A stretch of 64,000 nt of DNA from Burkholderia sp. OK233 (GCF_900230185.1 NZ_OCSR01000002.1:62001-126000); one strand, 5' to 3'. Numbered from the stretch's first letter, positions 42,582-52,533 are shown. Notes: generated by a model from the letters alone, not told the origin. Made by a program: numbers and translations.

Positions 42582-43727
42582 TTACGCCGCCATCACACGA
42601 TCGCGGCCCGAGGCCTTGGCGGCGTACAGCGCACCGTCGGCACGCGCCATCAACTGGGCGAGCGATTCATCGCGCCGATGCTGGTCCACGCCGACGCTGA
42701 AGGTGTACTTCAGTTCACGCGGCAACTCGGCCGGCGCGGCCGCCGCGAGCCGGACCCGCAGACGATCCATCAGGCGCACCGCTTCGGCCGTGGTCGTCGC
42801 CGGGCACAACACGCCGAACTCCTCGCCGCCCAGTCGCCCGAACACGTCGCCGACCCGCAGATTGCGGGTGACAAAGGCCGCGAAGTGGCTCAGCACCTGG
42901 TCGCCGGCGGCGTGGCCGTAGCCGTCGTTGACCACCTTGAACGAATCGATATCGATGATCGCCATCGCCACCGGCGAGGCGGTGCGCAACGACGCCTTCA
43001 ACAGCGCGTCGCCGATCGAAAGAAACGCCCGGCGCGACAACGCGCCCGTCAGATCGTCGACATTGGCCAGCCGCTCGAGCCGCTCCGCGAGGCGATCGTG
43101 CGCCAGCATCACCACGCCGATCGAAAGGCAAGGCGGTGCGAGGATACCGAGCGCGAGAAAGGCGACATTGCCCGGCGTCACTTGCATCAAACCGGACTGC
43201 AACAGCGTACCGAAACCGTACATGACGCCACGCGAGGCATGCCCCGCGCATAACAGCACAGCCGCTCCCGCGAGAAAGTAATAGCTGTAGCGTGGCCGGT
43301 TCGAGGGGCGATCGCGCAGCATTGTCAAGGCGAGCATAGCGTAGAGGCCCGCGTGAAACGCCGATGTCACCGTCACCCGCGCGTTGAAGTCCGGCGTGAC
43401 AAAGGTCCAGTAGATAATGCCGATCAGCACAAGAAGCGCGCCGACATAGGCTGCCCAGGGTCGCGTGCGACGCCCCAGAAAGCGGTAGCAGCCTTCGACC
43501 ACCAGCAGCAGCGAAATGGCCAGGAGTTCGTTGGCCGCCACGAAAGTCAGCCAGCGCGACGCGTGTCCTTGTGACGCAAAGCCAAGGAGCGCCACGATCG
43601 CGACGACATTGGCCGAGATCCAGTAGCCGACGCCGGGTATCGCCGCCCGCCAGAGCGAGCCGAGCACGGCGATCCCCATGGCGCCCGACAAAACCGTGAC
43701 AGCCAGAATAGTGAGTGGATTGAGCAT
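42582..43727 (-). CDS. Membrane-bound diguanylate cyclase
   Basis: About 381 residues with six or seven membrane segments (residues about 3-205), then a GGDEF domain: LANVDDLTGALSRRAFLSIGDAL, AIIDIDSFKVVNDGYGHAAGDQVL and RLGGEEFGVLCP. RVGD lies five residues before RLGGEEF's RL, matching the RxxD product-inhibition site. An active, feedback-inhibited c-di-GMP synthase is expected. It is encoded next to the GGDEF-EAL gene and divergent from the cellulose operon whose synthase has a PilZ domain. A GTG at 43766 could extend it by 13 residues. Confidence 0.88.
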   Translation of the reverse strand: MLNPLTILAVTVLSGAMGIAVLGSLWRAAIPGVGYWISANVVAIVALLGFASQGHASRWLTFVAANELLAISLLLVVEGCYRFLGRRTRPWAAYVGALLVLIGIIYWTFVTPDFNARVTVTSAFHAGLYAMLALTMLRDRPSNRPRYSYYFLAGAAVLLCAGHASRGVMYGFGTLLQSGLMQVTPGNVAFLALGILAPPCLSIGVVMLAHDRLAERLERLANVDDLTGALSRRAFLSIGDALLKASLRTASPVAMAIIDIDSFKVVNDGYGHAAGDQVLSHFAAFVTRNLRVGDVFGRLGGEEFGVLCPATTTAEAVRLMDRLRVRLAAAAPAELPRELKYTFSVGVDQHRRDESLAQLMARADGALYAAKASGRDRVMAA

Positions 43728-44320
43728 TGTTGTTTTGAGTCGAACGGCATCGTCATAGCGCGCCACGCCCCTGCGTGTGCCTGCGCGCTTGTCTTCTGCA
43801 CCGTTTGCGCCGGTGCGCGCAAAGCCAGGCGGCGCCAGTCCGTAAGCTTACTGGTCCGGGCAAAAGTTGGGGGCGCGGCGAACCTGAAAGATTCAACAAG
43901 CGCTTCCGGCGGCGGCAAATACCTGACGCATCCCGCGCAACCCGACTCAAACCGTTGCATTTAGCATGAAACCAGAAAGCTAAAACATCGGTGCAATTTA
44001 CCGTTAATCAATCTATCGAAGACACATTCGCGGCGGGCATCCACGGTTGAGAAGCGAGCAAGTCAATTCACGCAGGAAATATTACGTAGCGAATGTCCAT
44101 CCGCCGCAACCGATTGCGCGTATAACGCAGACGAATGTAAAGTGGCTAAAAGTTAATGTCTTAAGTAGACTCCACCGAAGTGTGGCGGATAGAGCAGACC
44201 AACTCGGTAAAAGTAACCTAGGACGCGTGCAATGCGCGCCTTCCCGTAACACTTTCAATTGTTCAGCCGTCGGCGCCCGTTTTTGTACACGGTTGAGGCA
44301 GCGGCTATTTCCCGGAAAAC
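43728..44320 (+). other. Control region of the cellulose operon
   Basis: About 590 bp without a credible gene, clearly more AT-rich than both sides, especially 43961-44300. It should hold promoters for the diguanylate cyclase (minus) and bcsD (plus). I see one small dyad (TTTAGC/GCTAAA near 43970-43994) but no convincing sigma-70 or sigma-54 boxes and no riboswitch signature I can name. The length suggests multiple regulatory inputs. Confidence 0.4.
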
Positions 44321-44776
44321 ATGGTCCCAATTCTCGATTACCTGCTGGAACGCCAAATCTCGCCACAATGGCGCGGCATGCTGACTGCACTCGCGACAGA
44401 GTTCGAAGCGCAGATCGGTCCGGACGAACTGCGTCAACTGATGTACCGCGTCGGCTGCCGGTTTGCCGCGGCGCATCAATTGCCTGCGTGCGGGTCGACG
44501 GCCGAGCTCGCCCAGGTGGTGAATCTGTACTGGCATGACATGGATTGGGGCTACGTCGAACTGTCCGACGAGCCGGAGTCTCTGCGCATCGTTCATTACT
44601 GTGCGCCGCTGCAGGCATTCGGCAACGCGGCGCTCGCATGGACCCCGGCGTTTCTCGAAGGCGTCTATCAGACGTGGTTGAGCGCGTTGGGTGCGCAGGG
44701 CCTGTCGGTGGCGCAAACGAGCGCGTACGGCACAGACACCGCGATCGAGTTTCGGCTGGGGCGGCACCCTGTTTGA
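44321..44776 (+). CDS. bcsD: Cellulose synthase subunit BcsD
   Basis: 151 residues, matching the BcsD/AxcesD family in length and pattern: LLERQISPQWRGMLTALATEFEAQIGPDELRQLMYRVGCRFAAAH...LYWHDMDWGYVELSDEPESLRIVHYCAPLQAFG. BcsD forms a periplasmic octameric ring that guides glucan chains into ribbons in Komagataeibacter. It is the first gene of bcsD-P-Q-A-B-Z-C, as in several beta-proteobacteria. The start GGAAAAC-ATG is acceptable. Confidence 0.92.
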   Translation: MVPILDYLLERQISPQWRGMLTALATEFEAQIGPDELRQLMYRVGCRFAAAHQLPACGSTAELAQVVNLYWHDMDWGYVELSDEPESLRIVHYCAPLQAFGNAALAWTPAFLEGVYQTWLSALGAQGLSVAQTSAYGTDTAIEFRLGRHPV

Positions 44777-44836
44777 GCGGGTCGCGCAAGCGGACCGACC
44801 GGGGCAACGCAAGTCATTAAAGAAGACGGCGGCACT

Positions 44837-45769
44837 ATGAGTTCATCGAGCGACATCGAAAAACTATTCGATCATTTTGGCGGCGACGCCAGCGCGTACC
44901 AGGAAATCGGCCGCGAAAACGAAGCGCGTTCGGCACGCACACGTTGGCCGCTACTGGTGACGCTGGATCTGAAACAGCCGGCGATTCCCGCGATCGGGCA
45001 ACGTCGCGAGGTTGCTAGCGAGGCATCGGCGCAAGACGTGGCGCCCGCTGTCGATCGTCAGGACACGACGCCCAAAGATGCCGCCTCGGTGACGCGGGCG
45101 AAGGCACCGCTGTTCACGCGCTCGCATCGGCGGGACATTCCGCCAGTCGTCTTTGCCGCCGCTCAGCCTGCCTCGCCGCGCGGCGCTTCGCGTTTCGGCG
45201 CGCTCGCAGCGAGCGATGACGCCACGGCGCGCGCCGCACAAACCGCGCCGGCCGCGGCGCGGATCGATGCGGTGACGCCGATGGTCACACAGGCTGCGGC
45301 TGCCGTCGCCCCGGCACAGGCGATGCCGGTTGCCACTGCACCGGTTCCCCCCGTCATGCCGGCTGCAAGTATTCCGCCGGCGGCCCAGTTCCGCACACCG
45401 GCCATGCCCGTATCGCAACTTGCGGTGAGCATGCCGTCAGCCGCGGCGGCGCCTGTCCCGGCATGGACGCAAGCACCCGCCCAAACGCGCGCCCCAACAT
45501 GGGCGCAGGCCCCCGCACCCGCCCACACCTACTCGACGGCGCCTGCGGCGCCGAAGCCGCCTGCTTCGATCCTCGGCAAACTGTTCGCCCCGGAACCCGA
45601 GCTCGCGCCGCCGGTTGCGCCCACAGGCGAATCCGCCCCGCTGCAATCGGTCTTCGACCGTCTGCGCGGCACACCCGCACAAACGGTCGCCGCGCCGGCC
45701 CGCGCTGTTAGCGCCGCCACGCCCGCCGCCGCCAACTCGTGGCTGGTCAACGGCCCTCGTCGCTCATGA
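44837..45769 (+). CDS. bcsP: BcsP, proline/alanine-rich cellulose biosynthesis protein
   Basis: 310 residues. The N-terminus SSSDIEKLFDHFGGDASAYQEIGRENEARSARTRWPLL has the BcsR/BcsP signature (DI..LF..FG....YQEI). Residues about 60-270 are low-complexity Pro/Ala/Gln, probably disordered. A short C-terminal block (ASILGKLFAPEP...PLQSVFDRLRGTP) may be a second binding motif. BcsR-like parts stabilise BcsQ and the synthase complex in E. coli. The stop overlaps the bcsQ start by 4 bp. Confidence 0.85.
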   Translation: MSSSSDIEKLFDHFGGDASAYQEIGRENEARSARTRWPLLVTLDLKQPAIPAIGQRREVASEASAQDVAPAVDRQDTTPKDAASVTRAKAPLFTRSHRRDIPPVVFAAAQPASPRGASRFGALAASDDATARAAQTAPAAARIDAVTPMVTQAAAAVAPAQAMPVATAPVPPVMPAASIPPAAQFRTPAMPVSQLAVSMPSAAAAPVPAWTQAPAQTRAPTWAQAPAPAHTYSTAPAAPKPPASILGKLFAPEPELAPPVAPTGESAPLQSVFDRLRGTPAQTVAAPARAVSAATPAAANSWLVNGPRRS

Positions 45770-46554
45770 AAGTCATCGCGGTCGTGTCCGCCAAAGGTGG
45801 AGTGGGTAAAACCACCCTCGCCGCCAATCTCGCTTCCGTACTGGCCGCCAGCGGCCGGCGCGTGATTGCCCTCGACCTCGATCCGCAAAACGCATTGCGT
45901 CTGCATTTCGGCGTGCCGCTCGACAGCATCGACGGTTTGTCGCGCGCGACGTTGACGGGCGATCCGTGGCAATCGGTCATGTTCGACGGCGTAGACGGCG
46001 TGACCGCGCTGCCCTATGGCGCCGTGCTCGAAGACGATCGCCGCCGCTTCGAAGCGTACATCGACCAGGAGCCGAGGTGGCTCGCGCAGTCGCTGCAAAC
46101 GCTGCGGCTCGACGCGTCCGACATCGTCATCATCGATACGCCGCCGGGTTCGTCCGTGTATGTACGCACTGCGTTGTGCGCGGCCACCTTCACGCTGAAC
46201 GTGGTGCTCGCCGACGCTGCTTCGTACGCGGCCATTCCGTTAATGGAACGGCTGATTGAAACCTACGCGGCGCCGCGCCCCGAGTTCGGGGGCGAAGGTT
46301 ATGTGGTCAACCAGATCGACCAGTCACGCCAGTTGACCAAAGACGTCCTCAAGGTCTTGCGCCAGATGCTCGGCGACAAGCTCTTCCCGGGCGTGATCCA
46401 TCTTGATGAAGGGGTGAGCGAAGCGCTCGCCTGCGACACCACGCTGATTCACTACGATCCACTCAGCCAGGCGGCCGCCGATTTTCGCTCGTGCGGCAAC
46501 TGGTTGATGGCGGCGGTCGATGCGATCGCCGTCTCGCCGAGGAGCGTCGCATGA
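45766..46554 (+). CDS. bcsQ: BcsQ, ParA/MinD-like ATPase of cellulose synthesis
   Basis: 262 residues. The deviant Walker A is VVSAKGGVGKTTLAANLASVLAASG (residues about 6-30), then ALDLDPQNALRLHFG (A') and IVIIDTPPGSSVYV (Walker B). Family: YhjQ/BcsQ, which positions or assembles the cellulose synthase at the inner membrane. It starts within the bcsP stop (ATGA) and its stop overlaps the bcsA start (ATGA), so bcsP, bcsQ and bcsA are translationally coupled. Confidence 0.93.
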   Translation: MKVIAVVSAKGGVGKTTLAANLASVLAASGRRVIALDLDPQNALRLHFGVPLDSIDGLSRATLTGDPWQSVMFDGVDGVTALPYGAVLEDDRRRFEAYIDQEPRWLAQSLQTLRLDASDIVIIDTPPGSSVYVRTALCAATFTLNVVLADAASYAAIPLMERLIETYAAPRPEFGGEGYVVNQIDQSRQLTKDVLKVLRQMLGDKLFPGVIHLDEGVSEALACDTTLIHYDPLSQAAADFRSCGNWLMAAVDAIAVSPRSVA

Positions 46555-48755
46555 GTACGCCCCAGTCGCAGGACATCGAGGCCGGCGAACCGTCGCGGCT
46601 CGAACGCATCGTCGACGCGCGCTTCTGGAACAGCCGGATCGTGACCGGTCTGGTCACGCTGTTCGCGCTGATGATGCTGTACTTCGTCTTCACGGTGCCG
46701 CTCGCGTTCTACGAGCAACTGACGTTCGCGACCTGCTGCTTCGTCACCGCGCTGCTGTTCCGCCGCCTGCAAGGCCGTTACGCGACGATGGTGATGATCA
46801 TGCTCTCGGTGGTCACGTCGGGCCGCTATATGTACTGGCGGCTCACTTCGACGACTTACTGGGAACATCCGCTCGACGCCGCGTGGGGCCTGCTGCTGGT
46901 GTCGGCCGAGGTCTATTCGACCATCGTGTTGCTGCTCGGCTACTTCCAGACCGCCTGGCCACTCAAGCGCACGCCGATGCCGCTGCCCACCTCGCGCGAC
47001 CTGTGGCCGACTGTCGACGTGTTCATCCCGACCTACAACGAGCCGCTCTCGGTGGTGAAGCCGACCATCTACGCCGCGCTCGCGCTCGACTATCCGGCCG
47101 ACAAGATCGAGATTCACCTGCTCGACGACGGCCGCCGTCCCGAGTTCAAGGCGTTCTGCGAGGAAGTCGGCGTCAACTGGACGATCCGCACGCACAACCG
47201 CCACGCGAAGGCCGGCAACATCAATGAAGCCCTGAAGATCACCCAGGGCGAGTACCTCGCGATCTTCGACTGCGATCACATTCCGACCCGCTCGTTCCTG
47301 CAGATCGGCCTCGGCTGGTTTCTGCGCGACAAGCTGCTGTCGATGCTGCAAACGCCGCACCACTTCTTCTCCGCCGATCCGTTCGAACGCAATCTCGGCA
47401 CCTTCCGCAAGGTGCCGAACGAAGGTGAACTGTTTTACGGCCTCGTGCAGGACGGCAACGATCTGTGGAATGCGACCTTCTTCTGCGGCTCGTGCGCGTT
47501 GCTGCGCCGGACCATGGTCGAAGAGATCGGCGGCATCGCGGTCGAAACGGTCACCGAAGACGCGCACACCGCGTTGAAGCTGCACCGCCTCGGCTACACC
47601 ACCGCCTATCTGGCGATCCCGCAGGCGGCGGGTCTCGCCACCGAAAGCCTCTCCGGGCACATCGGCCAGCGAATTCGCTGGGCGCGCGGCATGACGCAGA
47701 TTTTCCGGATCGACAATCCGCTGACCGGCAAGGGTCTGAAAATCGGCCAGCGGCTGTGTTATCTGAACGCGATGATGCACTTCTTTTACGGCATCCCGCG
47801 TCTGGTGTTCCTGACCGCACCGCTGTCGTATCTGTTCTTCGGCGCGCACGTGATCGAAGCCGCCGCCAGCACGATCGCGATCTACGCACTGCCGCACATG
47901 ATGCATGCGAGCATCACCAACTCGCGCATGCAGCGCTCGTTCCGTCATTCGTTCTGGGCCGAAGTGTACGAATCGGTGCTGGCGTCGTACATTACCGCGC
48001 CGACGTTGCTCGCGCTGATCAACCCGAAGCTCGGCAAGTTCAACGTGACGGCCAAGGGCGGTCAGATCGAGAAGAACTACTTCGACTGGGCGATCTCGCG
48101 GCCGTATCTGTTCCTGCTGTTGTTGAACCTGATCGGCTTCGTGGTCGGCATCGTGCATATCTATCTGAACTGGCACATTCGCAGCGTGGTGCAGACGACC
48201 ATCCTGAACCTCGGCTGGACCACCTACAACATGCTGATTCTCGGCGCGAGCGTGGCCGCGGCCAGCGAGCGCCGGCAGATTCGCGCGGTGCACCGCGTCG
48301 CGATGACGATGCCGGTGATGCTGAAGTTCTCGACCGGCCGCACGCTCGCCTGCGAGACCATCGACTATTCGGAAGGCGGCGTCGGCGTGGCGCTGCCCGC
48401 GAAGATCGAAGTGCCGATGCACGAACGCGTGACCGTGTCGCTGTTTCGCGGCGACGAGGAATACGCCTTCCCCGCCACCGTCGGTTTCACGGAGCCAGGC
48501 CGCGTGGGCCTGCGCTTCTCGGCGATGACGCGCGAACAGGAATACGAGTTCGTCAAGACCACCTTCGCGCGCGCCGACGCGTGGACCGGCTGGGCCGAGG
48601 GGCGTCAGCAGGACACGCCGTTGCGCGGTCTGTCGCATGTGCTGACGGTCGGCGCGCGCGGCATCGTGGGGCTCTTCGAGCATCTTTATGCCGACCTTCG
48701 AAGTTCGATGAAAAGCCGTCCGGTGGACGTCAAAAAGCTAAAAACCAAAGACTGA
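46551..48755 (+). CDS. bcsA: Cellulose synthase catalytic subunit BcsA (c-di-GMP activated)
   Basis: 734 residues. Membrane helices flank a GT2 domain: LLDDGR (D192), DCDH (D240/D242), TED (335-337) and QRIRW (373-377) are the UDP-glucose, metal, catalytic-base and chain-binding motifs. A PilZ domain follows with ERRQIR (about 573-578) and DYSEGG (605-610), which bind c-di-GMP and open the gating loop. It polymerises glucose and extrudes cellulose with BcsB. The frame is open before 46551, but this ATG overlaps the bcsQ stop. Two GGDEF proteins upstream are plausible c-di-GMP sources. Confidence 0.97.
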   Translation: MSTPQSQDIEAGEPSRLERIVDARFWNSRIVTGLVTLFALMMLYFVFTVPLAFYEQLTFATCCFVTALLFRRLQGRYATMVMIMLSVVTSGRYMYWRLTSTTYWEHPLDAAWGLLLVSAEVYSTIVLLLGYFQTAWPLKRTPMPLPTSRDLWPTVDVFIPTYNEPLSVVKPTIYAALALDYPADKIEIHLLDDGRRPEFKAFCEEVGVNWTIRTHNRHAKAGNINEALKITQGEYLAIFDCDHIPTRSFLQIGLGWFLRDKLLSMLQTPHHFFSADPFERNLGTFRKVPNEGELFYGLVQDGNDLWNATFFCGSCALLRRTMVEEIGGIAVETVTEDAHTALKLHRLGYTTAYLAIPQAAGLATESLSGHIGQRIRWARGMTQIFRIDNPLTGKGLKIGQRLCYLNAMMHFFYGIPRLVFLTAPLSYLFFGAHVIEAAASTIAIYALPHMMHASITNSRMQRSFRHSFWAEVYESVLASYITAPTLLALINPKLGKFNVTAKGGQIEKNYFDWAISRPYLFLLLLNLIGFVVGIVHIYLNWHIRSVVQTTILNLGWTTYNMLILGASVAAASERRQIRAVHRVAMTMPVMLKFSTGRTLACETIDYSEGGVGVALPAKIEVPMHERVTVSLFRGDEEYAFPATVGFTEPGRVGLRFSAMTREQEYEFVKTTFARADAWTGWAEGRQQDTPLRGLSHVLTVGARGIVGLFEHLYADLRSSMKSRPVDVKKLKTKD

Positions 48756-48758
48756 TCT

Positions 48759-51314
48759 ATGGGCAACAGGATGGCGAAGGGACACGTCGAACGCTCGAAT
48801 CACGGGCGCAATGGAATGGAGGCACGTCTGTCTGGACGCCCCCGCTCGCAACGACTGATGCGCGGGCTTGCCTGCTGGCTCGCGTTGCAGACCGCGTTGG
48901 CGGCGCCGCTGGCTTCGGCGGCTGAAGTGGCTGCAGTGGCCATGAGCGGCGCAAGTGCGTCGCAAGCGTCGCCCGCGGCAGGCGCCCCTGGCGCGCCGGC
49001 TGCGCGCGGCGCCACCGGCGTGGGCAGCGTGCCCGCGCCGAGCGCGGCCGTCCTCTACGATCCGAACACGATCGCGCAAGCGCAACTGGCCACGCCCACG
49101 CCGGCGCTCGCCGCGTCGTCGGTGAAAGCCTTGGGTATCAGAACGCCGACCACCGCCGAACCGGGCACGCTGGTGCCGGGCGGCCGGCGTCAAACGCTCA
49201 CGTTCGCCGACCTCGGCGCGCGCGATCCGCTGCAACTGCGTGGCACCGACGGCCAGAACGGCGTCGCGTTCTCCGTGCGCGGCGACGAAGTCGTGACCGG
49301 CGCGATCCTGCATCTGGTCTACAGCTACTCGCCCGCGCTGCTCGCGAATATTTCCCAGCTGAAAGTGCTGGTGAACGGCGAAGTCGCCGCGACGCTGCCG
49401 GTGCCGCACGAACAGGCCGGCATGCTGGTGGCGCGCGACGTCTCGATCGATCCGCGTTTCATCACCGAATTCAACCACCTGAACGTGCAGTTGATCGGTC
49501 ATTACACAACCAGTTGCGAGGACCCGGCGAATTCGTCGCTATGGGCCACCGTCAGCAATGCGAGTTCGCTCGATCTGACCTACGCGTCGCTCGCCAGCAA
49601 GCCGGACCTGGCCGTCCTGCCGCAGCCGTTCTTCGACCGCCGCGACGTGCGCCGCCTTGAACTGCCGTTCGTGTTCCCACAAAAACCTGGCGCCGCGACG
49701 CTCGAAGCGGGCGGCATCGTCGCATCCTGGTTCGGCGCGCTCGCCGGCTATCGCGGCGCGGTGTTTCCGGCGCAACTGGATAACGCGCCGCTGTCGGGCA
49801 ACGCCGTGGTGTTCGCGACCGACGACCAGCGCCCCGCCGGCGTGATAATTCCGGCGATCTCCGGCCCGACGATCGCGGTGGTGGATCGCGAGGCGCCGGC
49901 GCGCGGCAAGCTGCTGCTCGTGCTCGGCCGCACCGAGGCCGAACTGAAAACCGCCGCGAAATCACTCGGCATCGGCCAGAACACGCTCACCGGCCCGAGC
50001 GCGACGATCACGCAGCTGAACGAACTCATGCCGCGTGCGCCGTACGACGCACCAAACTGGCTGCCGACTAACCGTCCGGTGCGCTTCGGCGAACTCGCCG
50101 ACCCGCGCGACCTGACGGTGTCCGGCTATGACGCCGACGCCGTGCGCGTCAATCTCCGCGTGCCGCCCGATCTGTTCATGTGGCACACCTTGGGCGCGCC
50201 GATCGATCTGCGCTACCGCTATACGGTGCGTCCGCTGCGGGACCGTTCGTCGCTGAACGTCAGCGTCAATGACGGCTTCGTGCAGGCCCTGCCGATTCCG
50301 GCCGAGTCGGCCTCGGTGTTCGAGTTGGGCCATTACTTCGAGCGCGTGTTGCCGGACAAGACCGCCGAAGCGCGTCGCACCGTGCATATTCCGCCGCTGC
50401 TGCTGACGCCGCGCGCGCAGGTGCGTCTGCATTTCTTCTACGACATTCCGAACACCGGCGAATGCCACGGCCGTCTGCTGGAAAACGTGGTCGGCGCCAT
50501 CGATCCGAACTCGACCATCGACCTGTCGTCGTTCCCGCATTACATGGCGCTGCCCGACCTGGCGGCATTCGCCAACAGCGGCTTCCCGTTCACGCGGATG
50601 GCCGACCTCTCCGAGACCGCGGTGGTTCTGCCGAACGAGGCCGATTCGAGCGACTACAGCCTGTTTCTGTTGACCATGGGCCGCATGGGCGCATCGACGG
50701 GTTATCCGGTAAATGGCGTCACCGTCGGCACGGCCGACGACGTCGACAAGTACGCCGACAAGGACCTGCTGATTTTCGGCGCGCCGGGCAAGCAACCGCT
50801 GCTGCAACGCTGGGCCAAGTCGATGCCGTTCTCCAGCGACGGCGATTCGCGCACCTTCGCGCTCTCGGACGTGGTCTTCAGGCTCGAGGACTGGTGGCAT
50901 GGCGAGCGCGGAGTCGAACGCTCACCGGCACGCGCCGACCTGACGCTCGTGAGTTCGAACGGCGATGCGCTCCTGACCGGTTTCGAATCGCCGCTGCAGA
51001 AGAACCGCAGCGCCGTCGCGCTGGTGAGCGCGGCCGGCCAGTCGGACGCCGATCTGTCCGCCGCCCTGCTCGACGCCGACGTGCTGCAGGAAATTCAAGG
51101 CGCGATGGCCGTAGTCCATGGCCGCACCGTCACCATCACGTCGAACGGCGAAGCGTACTATGTCGGCCATTTGTCGCCGCAGGAGTATCTACGCTGGGCG
51201 CTGTCGTCGCATCCGCTGTTGCTGATGCTGGGTGGCGTGCTCGCCGCGCTGATCATCGCGGGTCTCTTCTACCGGACGCTGCGCTCGATCGCCGCGCGCC
51301 GCCTAAAGGACTGA
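48759..51314 (+). CDS. bcsB: Cellulose synthase periplasmic subunit BcsB
   Basis: 851 residues. The N-terminus has a signal/anchor (LACWLALQTALAAPLASAAEV), then an Ala/Pro-rich stretch and the carbohydrate-binding and flavodoxin-like repeats typical of BcsB (TLTFADLGARDPLQLRGTDGQNGVAFSVRGDEVVTGAILHLVYSYSPAL, and LDLTYASLASKPDLAVLPQPFFD). A single C-terminal membrane helix (LLLMLGGVLAALIIAGLFY) docks on BcsA. It begins 3 bp after the bcsA stop. An alternative ATG at 48771 would drop four residues. Confidence 0.95.
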   Translation: MGNRMAKGHVERSNHGRNGMEARLSGRPRSQRLMRGLACWLALQTALAAPLASAAEVAAVAMSGASASQASPAAGAPGAPAARGATGVGSVPAPSAAVLYDPNTIAQAQLATPTPALAASSVKALGIRTPTTAEPGTLVPGGRRQTLTFADLGARDPLQLRGTDGQNGVAFSVRGDEVVTGAILHLVYSYSPALLANISQLKVLVNGEVAATLPVPHEQAGMLVARDVSIDPRFITEFNHLNVQLIGHYTTSCEDPANSSLWATVSNASSLDLTYASLASKPDLAVLPQPFFDRRDVRRLELPFVFPQKPGAATLEAGGIVASWFGALAGYRGAVFPAQLDNAPLSGNAVVFATDDQRPAGVIIPAISGPTIAVVDREAPARGKLLLVLGRTEAELKTAAKSLGIGQNTLTGPSATITQLNELMPRAPYDAPNWLPTNRPVRFGELADPRDLTVSGYDADAVRVNLRVPPDLFMWHTLGAPIDLRYRYTVRPLRDRSSLNVSVNDGFVQALPIPAESASVFELGHYFERVLPDKTAEARRTVHIPPLLLTPRAQVRLHFFYDIPNTGECHGRLLENVVGAIDPNSTIDLSSFPHYMALPDLAAFANSGFPFTRMADLSETAVVLPNEADSSDYSLFLLTMGRMGASTGYPVNGVTVGTADDVDKYADKDLLIFGAPGKQPLLQRWAKSMPFSSDGDSRTFALSDVVFRLEDWWHGERGVERSPARADLTLVSSNGDALLTGFESPLQKNRSAVALVSAAGQSDADLSAALLDADVLQEIQGAMAVVHGRTVTITSNGEAYYVGHLSPQEYLRWALSSHPLLLMLGGVLAALIIAGLFYRTLRSIAARRLKD

Positions 51315-51324
51315 TAGGACTGGT

Positions 51325-52533
51325 ATGCGGGTTCGAAACAATAAGACACAGGTGGCGCTGACGCTCGGGCTTGGCTTCGGCCTTGTCCTTGCGGCGGCCA
51401 CGTGTTTTGCCAATATCACCAAGGTGGCGCAGACCACTTCGACCGCGGCCCAAGCGGGTCCGTGCAACAACGACTGGCCGGCGTACCGCATTTTCGTCGA
51501 ACACTTCGTGCAGGCCGATGGCCGCGTGATCGACTACTCCTCGCCACAGCTGAAAACCACCTCCGAAGGCCAGTCATACGGCCTGTTCTTCGCGCTGGTC
51601 GCGAACGACCGCGCAACCTTCGACCGGCTCCTGAACTGGACCCGCACCAATCTCGCGGGCAATCAGTTCGATCCGCAAAACGTGCGGCTGCCGTCGTGGC
51701 TCTGGGGCAAAAAACCGGACGGCTCGTTCGGCGTGCTCGATCAGAATTCCGCATCCGACTCCGACCTGTGGATCGCCTACGATCTGCTGCAAGCCGGCCG
51801 CCTGTGGCATGAGGCGAGTTATACGCAACTCGGCCAGGCACTCGCCGCACAAATCGTGCGCCAGGAGATGACCACGCTGCCGGGTGTCGGCCCGATGCTG
51901 CTGCCCGGTCCGCAGGGCTTCAGGAATGGCGGCGTGACGCGCCTGAATCCGAGCTACCTGCCGTTGCCGGTGCTGCGCGCGCTTGCCAAAGACATGCCGA
52001 ACGGCCCGTGGGCCAAGCTCGCCGAGAGCGCTTACAAGCTGATCAAGACCACGGCGCCGCAAGGCTTTGCGCCCGACTGGGCGGCGTGGCAGAACGGCCA
52101 GTTCGTGGTCGATCCGAAAGAAGGCGACACCGGCAGCTATGACGCGATCCGTGTCTATCTGTGGGCCGGACTCACCTCATCCGCCGATCCACTCGCCAAA
52201 CCTTGGCTCGCGGCCCTCGGCGGCATGCGCGCGAAGGTCGCGCAAACCGGCATTCCGCCCGAGAAGGTTTCGTCGACCACGGGTACGGCGAGCGGCGAAG
52301 GACCGTTGAGCTACTGGGGGGCGCTCGCACCGTACTTCAAGGTGCTCGACGACGAGCGCGGCCTCGGTCTCGCGCGTACGCATCTCGCCGTGCTCGACAC
52401 CAATGTACCGGGCCGCGAACCTGTTTATTACGATCGTGTGCTGGGCTTGTTCGGCACCGGATTCATCGACGGCCGCTATCGTTTCGACGAAGCCGGCCGT
52501 CTCGTGCCGAGTTGGAGAAATGCATGCGATTGA
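51325..52533 (+). CDS. bcsZ: BcsZ, periplasmic endo-beta-1,4-glucanase (GH8)
   Basis: 402 residues with an N-terminal hydrophobic signal (VALTLGLGFGLVLAAATCFA). The GH8 motifs are present: YSSPQLKTTSEGQSYGLFFALV with the general-acid Glu, LPSWLWGKKPDGSFGVLDQNSASDSDLWIAYDLL with the substrate/catalytic Asp region, and GDTGSYDAIRVYLWAGL. It trims nascent cellulose in the periplasm and is needed for normal fibre formation. It overlaps bcsC by 10 bp. Confidence 0.94.
   Translation: MRVRNNKTQVALTLGLGFGLVLAAATCFANITKVAQTTSTAAQAGPCNNDWPAYRIFVEHFVQADGRVIDYSSPQLKTTSEGQSYGLFFALVANDRATFDRLLNWTRTNLAGNQFDPQNVRLPSWLWGKKPDGSFGVLDQNSASDSDLWIAYDLLQAGRLWHEASYTQLGQALAAQIVRQEMTTLPGVGPMLLPGPQGFRNGGVTRLNPSYLPLPVLRALAKDMPNGPWAKLAESAYKLIKTTAPQGFAPDWAAWQNGQFVVDPKEGDTGSYDAIRVYLWAGLTSSADPLAKPWLAALGGMRAKVAQTGIPPEKVSSTTGTASGEGPLSYWGALAPYFKVLDDERGLGLARTHLAVLDTNVPGREPVYYDRVLGLFGTGFIDGRYRFDEAGRLVPSWRNACD

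Noticed and set aside
44047..44538. A 163-codon frame across the bcsD start
   Set aside because: It overlaps bcsD in another frame and has Arg/Ser-rich composition; bcsD matches its family.
46452..48683. A 743-codon open frame antisense to bcsA
   Set aside because: GC-rich antisense frame with no recognisable domain; bcsA is complete and coupled to its neighbours.
52161..52523. Extension of the bcsC frame through bcsZ to give a 1714-residue protein
   Set aside because: The added part is Arg-rich and out of frame with bcsZ. A signal peptide begins at the ATG at 52524.
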